Assembly: GCA_033810155.1 (NCBI GenBank)
Contig: JAPXKJ010000012.1
Location: forward strand, 1 to 32,161
Reading direction: 5' to 3'
DNA from: UBA3907 sp033810155
GTDB taxonomy: Bacteria; Bacillota; Sulfobacillia; Fermentithermobacillales; Fermentithermobacillaceae
DNA: 32,161 bases
Notes under the pieces: generated by a model
What the model was told of the DNA's origin: nothing
Seen by the model: the letters and a program-made list of their open reading frames with translations, nothing else
Database searches by the model: none
Part shown: positions 24,495 to 31,467 of the stretch, piece after piece
How positions within the stretch are numbered: position 1 is the stretch's first letter
Layout of the letters: the number at the start of each line of letters is the position of its first letter
Translations under genes and position numbers: made by a program

Positions 24495-25772
24495 CTATCG
24501 ACCCAATATCTGTTTTGCAAACTTCGTGACAAAAGGCGGAACTGCTCCTCGCATCCGCTTTTTCCGTAGTCGTTTACTGTGTTGTTTTCTCAGGTACCGA
24601 TCGTAGATGTCCTTCACTGATCCGCCTCGTCTGAGCTCATCCATGACGGCGTCTCGATTCTCGGGAATAAGCAGTTCGGGTTTTAGCATAAGCGGTTGAG
24701 ATTCATAAAGAAGCCTTACGGGAACTGACCAAAGAATGAGATTGTCGTTTGACTCAATCTCCTCTAGGCCTCTCTTGCTGATAGGTGCAACAAGGGATAC
24801 TCCCATGTTATCTCGGTCAAATTCCCGGCCCCAAAAATCACCGACGCGCACATCTGCGGCCGAATGCGCCCTATATGGGCATGTGTAGCAAGAAGGCCTT
24901 AAACAAAGGTCTGACAGAAAAATCTGGCCAAATATGGTGTCCAAGAATGTGCAGGCATACGTACCTTGAGACCCATAGGCAGAAAAAGTGTAGTTCGACC
25001 AACCTTGAGATTTGCCCCTAAAGTCTACAAACTGAATTTTGCCAACCTTTGGCGCGACTACCTCATCAAGAAATCCCCACCAAGCTAGATAACTCGGAAC
25101 GCCATGGCAGAAGAAATCAACGAAGAAAGCATCTGAATCTCCCCATCCCAGACCCTTACGTTCCATCAGATTCCTAGCTCCTGCAACTTGGCAAGGTGTA
25201 CCAAAAAACGCAAAAGGACCACCTGTTTGCGAATGAGTCTTGTCCAGATTCAGAAACAACTGTCTTAGTACCAGGGAGCTGTTGCTCTGTATGTACTTAG
25301 AGCCAACCGTATCAAGAATATCCTCAACATCTTCAGCAAATACGTGCCCAACCGAACGAAAATCGTCATCAAAGACGGCTCCCGCAACGCGATACCCTTT
25401 CGACCGGAAATAACCTGAGAAGGAAAGAGCGGCCCCACCAGAGGAGCTTATCCAACGAAGCCGAGGGCTCCGACTCCAAGCTGCAAAAGGGTAAGTCTGA
25501 TCTACCCGCTCTGCGCGAGGAGAATTGATAACCGGACACACCTCCTCACACGCCCCACACTCGACACATTTGGTCACATCAACTACTGCCGTCAAAAACC
25601 CAAAATGATCAGGCGCCAACGTGATTGCGCCCGGAGGACAAACACCAACGCACGCTCCGCAAGCAAAACACCGATCAGCCGCAGGTAAACCCGTTCTTCC
25701 CAAACTGCTCACAGCCTCGCTCAGCCCGCCCAACACTCTCCGCCTCCCGTAAGTCCAACCCCACCGCAACAC
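24495..25772 (-). CDS. FrhB-like ferredoxin protein (coenzyme F420 hydrogenase beta family)
   Basis: 425 residues. Two [4Fe-4S] ferredoxin motifs at the N-terminus: CFACGACVGVCP (Cys35, 38, 41, 45) and CVECGACEEVCP (Cys69, 72, 75, 79). Then comes the FrhB N- and C-terminal domains with SSSGGA, FFGTPCQVAG, VDFFCHGVPS and CYTCPYR / DVRVGDFWG. The family binds FAD and moves electrons; in exopolysaccharide clusters members of this type occur beside pyruvyl transferases, as here. F420 use should not be assumed. The GTG at 25772 has GGGAG four bases upstream; a GTG at 25736 with GGGAGG at better spacing is an alternative. The C-terminus is basic. Confidence 0.82.
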   Translation of the reverse strand: MLRWGWTYGRRRVLGGLSEAVSSLGRTGLPAADRCFACGACVGVCPPGAITLAPDHFGFLTAVVDVTKCVECGACEEVCPVINSPRAERVDQTYPFAAWSRSPRLRWISSSGGAALSFSGYFRSKGYRVAGAVFDDDFRSVGHVFAEDVEDILDTVGSKYIQSNSSLVLRQLFLNLDKTHSQTGGPFAFFGTPCQVAGARNLMERKGLGWGDSDAFFVDFFCHGVPSYLAWWGFLDEVVAPKVGKIQFVDFRGKSQGWSNYTFSAYGSQGTYACTFLDTIFGQIFLSDLCLRPSCYTCPYRAHSAADVRVGDFWGREFDRDNMGVSLVAPISKRGLEEIESNDNLILWSVPVRLLYESQPLMLKPELLIPENRDAVMDELRRGGSVKDIYDRYLRKQHSKRLRKKRMRGAVPPFVTKFAKQILGR

Positions 25773-25826
25773 TATTCTCCCATATAAACTAGTTCAATAC
25801 TTCATCCAAAAAACCTGCCCACGGCC

Positions 25827-25911
25827 AAGCGAAGGGGACGGTACTTTCTGCTTCCTCAGATTTTTGTCTGATACTGTGGTGAAGCAGAAAGTACCGTCCC
25901 CCCTGCTTCAC
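25827..25911. repeat. REPIN-like element, locus 7 (inverted pair)
   Basis: Two copies head to head: 25827-25854 (reading GAAGGGGACGGTACTTTCTG) and 25879-25911 (reading GTGAAGCAGAAAGTACCGTC). They are separated by a 24-base spacer that itself contains TCAGA-TTTTTG-TCTGA. The whole is a long imperfect palindrome. The spacer matches that of locus 8 (17 of 22 bases when locus 8 is read in reverse). The right copy ends at 25911, immediately before TTGACA. Confidence 0.88.
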
Positions 25912-25971
25912 TTGACACAGCCATCACCTGATTGTATACTGTGCTTATCGAGTATGCACAGTATACAATCA
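25912..25971 (+). promoter_or_regulatory. Sigma-A promoter and GntR operator
   Basis: A perfect -35 box TTGACA (25912-25917), a 17-base spacer and TATACT (25935-25940) as -10. A perfect 16-bp inverted repeat covers the -10 and start region: TGATTGTATACTGTGC at 25929-25944 and its complement at 25956-25971, with an 11-base centre. Operators of this kind, bound by the YtrA-type GntR protein encoded next, usually mean repression of the operon by its own first product. Binding itself is inferred. Confidence 0.8.
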
Positions 25972-25992
25972 AGTGCAACCATGAGGTGGTTT

Positions 25993-26403
25993 ATGTATAT
26001 CCATCTGTCTCAGAAAGACGTGAGACCGCTATATGAGCAAATAGTAGACCAGGTCAAGGCACTAATCATGGACGGCACCCTCTCGGCAGGTGAGAGTCTG
26101 CCGTCTATAAGGCAACTTGCTCAGCAGCTCCTTACCAGCGTAATAACTGTAAGACGAGCATACGACGAGTTAGAGCATCAAGGTTACATATACACCCGGC
26201 CGGGATTGGGCACGTTTGTGTCAGAAATCTCCGAGGGCGAGTTGGCACGGATGAGGCAAGAACAAGCAGTTGAACTGCTATCAACAGCAATTCGGAAATG
26301 CCGCGCTCTGGGTCTGGGCAAAGAAGAGATAGAAGATGTAATAGAAAACCTGCTTGAGCAACTCGATCAACCTAAGGAGGATCGCCATGATAATAGAAGC
26401 TAG
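25993..26403 (+). CDS. GntR family regulator, YtrA subfamily
   Basis: 136 residues. The N-terminal winged helix-turn-helix is typical (RPLYEQIVDQVKALIMDG, then LPSIRQLAQQL, VRRAYDELEHQGYIYTR, GTFVS), followed by a short helical dimerisation tail, about 60 residues, which is the YtrA subfamily pattern rather than a ligand-binding FadR or HutC domain. The ATG at 25993 is preceded by GAGGTGG; an ATG at 25981 would add MRWF. The frame extends upstream into repeat locus 7, which is not coding. The stop overlaps the ABC ATPase start by 17 bp. It probably represses its own operon via the palindrome at 25929-25971; in such systems derepression follows cell-wall stress, by analogy with B. subtilis. 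Confidence 0.93.
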   Translation: MYIHLSQKDVRPLYEQIVDQVKALIMDGTLSAGESLPSIRQLAQQLLTSVITVRRAYDELEHQGYIYTRPGLGTFVSEISEGELARMRQEQAVELLSTAIRKCRALGLGKEEIEDVIENLLEQLDQPKEDRHDNRS

Positions 26404-27256
26404 AAAACTGTGTAAGGAATATCCGGCGTTTCAGCTCAAAGACGTAGATATTCTACTGCCGGAAGGTTATGTCCTCGGATTAATCGGTCCCAATGGTGCT
26501 GGGAAAACTACCACCATCAAACTGCTGATGAACATAATTCGGCCCGATACCGGTGAGATAAGACTCTTTGGCATGCAGTGGAATGAGGCGAATGAAGAAC
26601 TCATTAAGCAGGAAATTGGGTATGTAGGTGAAGAACAGCCCTTTTATGATCAAATGAGCGTGAAATGGACATCCAACTTCGTAAGACAATTCTACCCTAA
26701 TTGGGATGATGAGTTCTACGAAGACTTAATCAACCGGTTTGAGATAGACGAAAGAAACAAAGTTGGCGACCTCTCAAAGGGCAACAGAGTCAGGTTTGCT
26801 CTCGCCGTTGCTTTGGCTCATAAGCCGCGCCTGCTCATACTAGACGAACCTACCTCCGGACTAGATCCCTTAATCCGCCACGAGATACTCAAGATACTTG
26901 CCGAAATCATATCAGATGGCCGACGCTCTATACTCTTTTCGACCCACATAACAGAAGATCTCGATAAGATCGCAGACTATATTGTCCTTCTTAATGATGG
27001 CCGAGTGCTTCTTTCAGACGAGAAAGACCAAATCACCGCGGAAACCAAGAAAGTGTACCTAAAAAGGGATGACTTTCACCGCCTTCCGTCGGATCTTTTT
27101 ATAGCTCACAAGATGATATCAAACGAGTGCGTAGCAGTAACTACAAAGTTCCACGAACTCAAACGCGCCTACGAGAGCATTACCGGGGATGAACCCCAGG
27201 CGTTCGGCATGTCACTGGATGAAGTGATGCTCGCGTATGTGAAAGGAGAAGTGTAA
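26387..27256 (+). CDS. ABC transporter ATP-binding protein (YtrB-like)
   Basis: 289 residues. Walker A is GPNGAGKT (34-41), the signature LSKGN is at about 129, Walker B is LLILDEPTSGLDP and the H-loop is FSTHITEDLDKIAD. The signature has LSKGN instead of LSGGQ, common in this branch. The last 80 residues form a C-terminal extension. The ATG at 26387 has a perfect AAGGAGG six to seven bases upstream, inside the end of the GntR gene. The ATPase works with the permease that follows 1 bp later; transport or sensing role and substrate are not known. Confidence 0.92.
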   Translation: MIIEARKLCKEYPAFQLKDVDILLPEGYVLGLIGPNGAGKTTTIKLLMNIIRPDTGEIRLFGMQWNEANEELIKQEIGYVGEEQPFYDQMSVKWTSNFVRQFYPNWDDEFYEDLINRFEIDERNKVGDLSKGNRVRFALAVALAHKPRLLILDEPTSGLDPLIRHEILKILAEIISDGRRSILFSTHITEDLDKIADYIVLLNDGRVLLSDEKDQITAETKKVYLKRDDFHRLPSDLFIAHKMISNECVAVTTKFHELKRAYESITGDEPQAFGMSLDEVMLAYVKGEV

Positions 27257-27257
27257 C

Positions 27258-27899
27258 ATGACGGCTCTAGTCTACAAGGATTTTTACCAAACGCGTAAAG
27301 TGCTAATCTACTGCTTAGTGATATGGGCGATCTTCGTGGGGCTAGCGATGATAAACACGTCGGAAGGAGGCGTGGGCCTTATATACTCAGCCGGAATCAT
27401 CATAACAAACACCATGTTGACTCGCATCCTATACAACGAAGAGAGATACCAGGGTATATACTTCATGAAAACCCTACCCTTAAAATCTTCGCTCACCGTC
27501 ACCAGCAAATTCGTTGTAGGGTTCATACTTTCAGCTGGGTCGTCACTATTGGTAGGCCTGGCAGCGTCAATAGTTTGCAGAATGGGGCTTCATGGACTGA
27601 CCACCCAGGACGCCATAGGTGCCACACTGGTATCTTTCACATTCACCCTGATTTTCAGCGGTTTCTTTGTCAAATTGTACTTCGCGTACGGGTACGCAAA
27701 AGTCGCTCAATACATGGTCCTAGTTACAATAGGCGTAGTGATAGTGCTGTCTACAATAGAGGCGATACTAAAGGAACTTGCCGCAAAAACCGGTGCCATG
27801 ACAGCACTGAACCAACCGTATTGGCTCGTCGTGCCACCTTTGATAGGTTTGATAACATACACCCTATGCTGGCGTTCAGCGCTAAAGTCATTTAGATGA
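27258..27899 (+). CDS. ABC-2 type permease
   Basis: 213 residues with six predicted membrane segments (the first at about 14-32, the last at about 188-205) and the N-terminal cytoplasmic start MTALVYKDFYQTRK typical of ABC-2 permeases. AAGGAG precedes the ATG at 27258. It partners the ATPase upstream as the membrane half, probably as a dimer, and the substrate is not known. The stop codon TGA (27897-27899) is the first three bases of repeat locus 8, so the gene and the mobile-like element share these bases. It is convergent with pstA. Confidence 0.88.
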   Translation: MTALVYKDFYQTRKVLIYCLVIWAIFVGLAMINTSEGGVGLIYSAGIIITNTMLTRILYNEERYQGIYFMKTLPLKSSLTVTSKFVVGFILSAGSSLLVGLAASIVCRMGLHGLTTQDAIGATLVSFTFTLIFSGFFVKLYFAYGYAKVAQYMVLVTIGVVIVLSTIEAILKELAAKTGAMTALNQPYWLVVPPLIGLITYTLCWRSALKSFR

Positions 27900-27984
27900 A
27901 GCGAAGGGGACGGTACTTTCTGCTTCACCACAACATCAGACAAGAACTTGGTGAAGCAGAAAGTACCGTCCCCCCTGCTTACAC
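27897..27984. repeat. REPIN-like element, locus 8 (inverted pair)
   Basis: Two copies head to head, 27897-27928 and 27951-27984, around a 22-base spacer containing ATCAGACAAGAAC. Read on the minus strand it aligns with locus 7 along the whole 88 bp, including the spacer core TTGTCTGAT. Both ends overlap genes: the ABC permease stop TGA at 27897-27899, and the pstA stop TAA at 27979-27981, where an extra A in the arm (GCTTACAC instead of GCTTCAC) creates the stop. Confidence 0.9.
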
Positions 27985-28941
27985 CCGGCCCTTCATCTTG
28001 CCCTCAAGCCGCGCCCCCAGATAACGAGCCAACCCATTTATCACCAATACTACAACTACCAACACAAAAGCCGTTCCATCTGCTACTCGTCTAGCATCAG
28101 GCAGCAGCCCTTCAGAGTTCACTTTCCAAATGTGGACAGCCAGCGTCTCTGCCGGCCTCATGACATTAAAAGGAGATGTAAACTCAAACGGATTGAGGCT
28201 AGTCCAAGAAAGAGGGGGAGCCGACATCCCTGCAGTATAAATCAGCACTGCTGCCTCACCAAAAACCCGTCCGGCAATGAGCAGAGTCCCTGTAATAAGA
28301 CCTGGCAAGGCACTAGGTATCACTACCTTGCACACCGTCTGCCACGTAGTCGCCCCTAGGGCAAGACTCGCTTCTCTCAACTCCATAGGCACCGCCCTAA
28401 GCGCATCTAGGGAGACACTCACCATGACGGGAATAGTGAGTATGGAAAGAGCTATAGTGCCCGCCAAGATGCTATACCCCCATCCCATATAAGTCACAAA
28501 AAGCAAAAGGCCAAAAAGGCCCACTACAATTGAAGGAAGGGACGCAAGAGTCTCAACAGCCGTGTTCACAAAGGAAGTCAAAAGCCCCGGTCTAGCATAT
28601 TCTGACAGATACACCGCAGAACCCAGCCCAATCGGTACCGTGACGAGCATGGAAAGAAACAAAAGATACATAGAGTCGAAAATCTGCCACAGTATGCCTC
28701 CTCCTGCTGCTAGGTTCTTGGATGGCGATGATATAAAGTCCCAATCCACAGCCTCCCAGCCCGCTACCGCTATGTACCCTATGAGAAATACAAGCGTGCA
28801 AAGAACAACCCCTGCGGCAACGTAGAAAAACACAGTAGCTATCTTGTCAACAGCCTTTCTTGTGTCCAGCGCTCCATCCGCCCCAGATGCCCTTTTCGTG
28901 CTTAGATCCGCATCCTTTGTCTTATGCTTCTCTGCGTCCAT
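27979..28941 (-). CDS. pstA: Phosphate ABC transporter permease PstA
   Basis: 320 residues with six membrane segments. Marks of the family are ASLPSIVVGLFGLL, ILTIPVMVSVSLDALRAVP and ELREASLALGATTWQTVCKVVIPSALPG, which is the EAA loop that contacts the ATPase, and GRVFGEAAVLIYTAG. The ATG at 28941 is preceded by AGAGAGGGTG; a GTG at 28953 is too close to that site. The gene forms the import channel for inorganic phosphate with PstC. Directly beyond its stop, which lies in repeat locus 8, there is no pstB or phoU but a convergent ABC permease. Confidence 0.92.
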   Translation of the reverse strand: MDAEKHKTKDADLSTKRASGADGALDTRKAVDKIATVFFYVAAGVVLCTLVFLIGYIAVAGWEAVDWDFISSPSKNLAAGGGILWQIFDSMYLLFLSMLVTVPIGLGSAVYLSEYARPGLLTSFVNTAVETLASLPSIVVGLFGLLLFVTYMGWGYSILAGTIALSILTIPVMVSVSLDALRAVPMELREASLALGATTWQTVCKVVIPSALPGLITGTLLIAGRVFGEAAVLIYTAGMSAPPLSWTSLNPFEFTSPFNVMRPAETLAVHIWKVNSEGLLPDARRVADGTAFVLVVVVLVINGLARYLGARLEGKMKGRV

Positions 28942-29121
28942 TTCCTCATTCACCCTCTCTTGCCGGTTGAAACTGAGATCTTCTCAACCCCTAATGTTCT
29001 GACCAAAACGCCTCGCCGACTGCCCGGTCCATGTTCAGCATGCCTTGACCGAAAATACCGCCGCAATATCCAAAGGTCACAGACAAACGTCCCAAACGAA
29101 CACCCCAAAGCCGACATCCAT

Positions 29122-30159
29122 CTAGTATTGAGACTGTGATCGCTTCCCAATTAGCTTGACTATGCCCATGAAACACAAAGACAATATCAGCAATACCAAT
29201 GCCATAGACCACAATGCATTATTCCAAAGGGATCCATTCACAGTGTTTACCATATCCATAGTTATGCCAGTTGTTAGTGTAATACCGGGATCCAGTAAAG
29301 ACTTTGGAATTATGGGCACGTTTCCTATGACCATCTGCACCGCAAGAGTCTCTCCAAACGCACGGCCCATCGCCAAAACCACACCGGTAAAGATCCCAGG
29401 ACCGGCGGCAGGCACAAAAACCCTACTAATAACCTGCCACCTAGTAGCGCCCAGTGAATAGGCAGCTTCTCTGTAACTCCCAGGCACCGCCTTCAGAGCA
29501 TCACACGCCACGCTCGTTATCGTCGGCAAGATCATGAATGACAACACGATCCCGCCTGCCAAGATACTAAAGCCGAATCCTCCCAGGTGGTTCCTGATAA
29601 GCGGCACGAGAACCGAGAGCCCGATCCACCCATAAACTACCGAAGGAATTCCGACAAAGAGCTCTGTACATGGCCTAAGAACCTTCCCTCCGAATTTAGG
29701 ACTAATCTCAGTTATGAAGATTGCAGTCATCACACCAAGAGGTACTGCAAATAACAAAGCCAACATAGATACTGAGAACGAGCCTACTATGAAAGGCAGT
29801 ATCCCAAATGAAGGCCCCCCTTGATCCAAAGGTCTATCAGGATACCAGAGGGTGCCCAGTATAAAATCTTTCAACGAGATCCCTGTGCCCACAAATGTGG
29901 AGATGCCCTTTTGCGATATGAACAAGATCACGCTTGCCGCTATCACCATTACGAGGACAACACAAGCCAAGGTAGCCGCGCGCCCGATAGTTGCCTTTCT
30001 TTTGTTCCAATACTGGACCTCATAATCACCCCGCAGAACATCGCCGACCATTTCGTCGGCTTCGTTTAACGGGTCATAAGGAGGAACATTAAGGCTTTTT
30101 TCGAAACGCGACCGCGTCATTTTCCGCCGCAATTCCTTCCACCTATCAATACCCCTCAT
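29122..30159 (-). CDS. pstC: Phosphate ABC transporter permease PstC
   Basis: 345 residues. A long cytoplasmic N-terminus of about 55 residues is followed by six membrane segments. The EAA loop SYREAAYSLGATRWQVISRV is near residue 225, and ELFVGIPSVVYGWIGL plus GRAFGETLAVQMVIGN are family marks. The ATG at 30159 has AGGGGTG upstream; a GTG at 30168 is too close to the site. It is the partner of PstA and PstS in high-affinity phosphate uptake. The 180 bp between pstC and pstA is unusually long for a pst operon and I see no gene in it. Confidence 0.92.
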   Translation of the reverse strand: MRGIDRWKELRRKMTRSRFEKSLNVPPYDPLNEADEMVGDVLRGDYEVQYWNKRKATIGRAATLACVVLVMVIAASVILFISQKGISTFVGTGISLKDFILGTLWYPDRPLDQGGPSFGILPFIVGSFSVSMLALLFAVPLGVMTAIFITEISPKFGGKVLRPCTELFVGIPSVVYGWIGLSVLVPLIRNHLGGFGFSILAGGIVLSFMILPTITSVACDALKAVPGSYREAAYSLGATRWQVISRVFVPAAGPGIFTGVVLAMGRAFGETLAVQMVIGNVPIIPKSLLDPGITLTTGITMDMVNTVNGSLWNNALWSMALVLLILSLCFMGIVKLIGKRSQSQY

Positions 30160-30230
30160 GGCCTTCACCCCTTGCGTTCGGACTACCTCGATGCAGCTTT
30201 ACGTGCATCTTTACAGCTTTTACTCCTCTT

Positions 30231-31178
30231 TTACTCCTCGCGACTGACTTTCATCTCACTTATTGGAATGTAGCCTAGTTCGGACACAAGACTATCCTGT
30301 ACATCATCGCTCAACATATACTCGATAAACGCCTTAGCAAGACCCTCGGGCTCCCCTAACGTGTACAGGTGCTCATACGACCAAACCGGATACTCTCCTG
30401 AAGTTATGTTCTCAACAGTGGGTTCCTTACCGTCGAGTTTCAATGTTTTTATCGAATCGTCTACATAAGAAAGGGCCAAATAGCTTATCGTTCCCGGGGT
30501 TTCAGAGACTATCTTCTTAATGGCGCCGGAAGAGTCTTCAGTCATGCCAGCTTCAGCCTCTTCATGCCCATCGAGAGCATATTTCTTGAAGGTAGCTCGA
30601 GTTCCCGATGATTTTGGTCGATTTACGACAATAATTTCCAGATCCTGTCCTCCTACTTCAGACCAGTTAGTCACCTTACCCGTGAATATGTCGATAAGCT
30701 GCTGTTTGCTCAACTCATCTACAGATACGTCCGGATGAACAACTGCAGCAAAACCAACTACGCATACCTTATGGTCTACGAGTTTTGAAGCATCGATTCC
30801 TTCCTTCTCTTCGGCAAATATATCGGACATTCCGATATCTACCTGGCCCTCAGACACCTGGCTCAATCCGGTCCCACTTCCGCCACCGGTAACTGTAATC
30901 TTCGCTTCAGGATGTTCTGCCATAAAATTCTCGGCAGCCTGCTGGACCAGTTGCTGCAGAGCCGTCGCTCCAGATATCATTATGGACCCCGATATCTCGG
31001 ATGAACCGTTACCGTTAGGTTCGTTTACGCAGCCCGTAAGTACCAGGGCAAGCACCAATCCCAAGATCAAACTCGAACCGACCGCATGCGAAACCCTTGC
31101 AGACCGATTCCTAGACCCCTCCTTTTCGCCCGGGCCACCGGAACATCCGCATTTTTTACCTCTGCTTGTCAATCCCAT
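30231..31178 (-). CDS. pstS: Phosphate-binding lipoprotein PstS
   Basis: 315 residues from the ATG at 31178, which has GGAGG 9 bases upstream. A long, basic n-region of about 33 residues precedes the hydrophobic core and the lipobox LTGC (Cys50), so the protein is a lipoprotein outside the membrane. Phosphate-binding segments are visible: SGATALQQL, GGGSGTGLSQVSEGQVDIGMSD and NRPKSSGTRATF. The frame continues to 31229 without a better site. The gene is first in the pstSCA unit, with PhoP-box-like repeats upstream at 31250-31299. The two cysteines in the n-region (KKCGCSGG) are unusual. Confidence 0.93.
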   Translation of the reverse strand: MGLTSRGKKCGCSGGPGEKEGSRNRSARVSHAVGSSLILGLVLALVLTGCVNEPNGNGSSEISGSIMISGATALQQLVQQAAENFMAEHPEAKITVTGGGSGTGLSQVSEGQVDIGMSDIFAEEKEGIDASKLVDHKVCVVGFAAVVHPDVSVDELSKQQLIDIFTGKVTNWSEVGGQDLEIIVVNRPKSSGTRATFKKYALDGHEEAEAGMTEDSSGAIKKIVSETPGTISYLALSYVDDSIKTLKLDGKEPTVENITSGEYPVWSYEHLYTLGEPEGLAKAFIEYMLSDDVQDSLVSELGYIPISEMKVSREE

Positions 31179-31234
31179 AAAAACACGCCTCCTGTTTTGA
31201 ATTTGCGTCCTCTCGAAACGCTCTTTCACCTTGA

Positions 31235-31299
31235 AGTTTAAGCCCCAATTGTAAACCCGATACGGCTTTCATGTAAAAACCAAGTTACGTAGTTGTGAA
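31235..31299 (-). promoter_or_regulatory. PhoP-box-like repeats and promoter for pstS
   Basis: On the minus strand five hexamers stand exactly 11 bp apart: TTCACA, GTAACT, TTTACA, GCCGTA, TTTACA (31294-31299 down to 31250-31255). The first, third and fifth match the PhoP consensus TT-A/C/T-ACA of Firmicutes; the other two are weak. A possible -10, TAAACT (31235-31240), begins 9 bases further. This is what a PhoP-activated pst promoter looks like. PhoP binding is inferred. Confidence 0.5.
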
Positions 31300-31367
31300 C
31301 ATGTAGATTATTGTCGCGTATATCTGTCAAACTGTAGGACTCCACAGAAGAAACCTATCTGTTTCCT

Positions 31368-31396
31368 TTCTCATTCTTCGTAGATCCAGGTATAAT
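31368..31396 (+). promoter_or_regulatory. Promoter of the response-regulator gene
   Basis: TTCTCA (31368-31373, four of six to TTGACA), a 17-base spacer, and a perfect TATAAT (31391-31396). It would give a leader of about 65 bases before the TTG at 31468. It points away from pstS, so the two genes share this intergenic region. Confidence 0.55.
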
Positions 31397-31467
31397 GAAT
31401 TGAGATACGATACTTCCAGGTAAACCGCAAGTACAGGTGGACTACTTGTAATCTGAGGGGATGGCAG

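Noticed and set aside
26387..27256. The ATPase as the missing PstB
   Set aside because: It is on the opposite strand, overlaps the GntR gene, is followed by its own permease, and has the YtrB-like LSKGN signature instead of the PstB type.
27323..27895. 190-codon plus-strand open frame within the ABC permease
   Set aside because: Out-of-frame reading of the permease, His- and Arg-rich, with no motif.
27707..27943. Small minus-strand gene starting in repeat locus 8
   Set aside because: Its N-terminus is simply the translated repeat (VKQKVPSPSLH) and the rest is the complement of the permease gene.
508..27984. CRISPR array
   Set aside because: The repeats are scattered between genes, occur in both orientations and do not alternate with unique spacers of even length; no cas genes are present.
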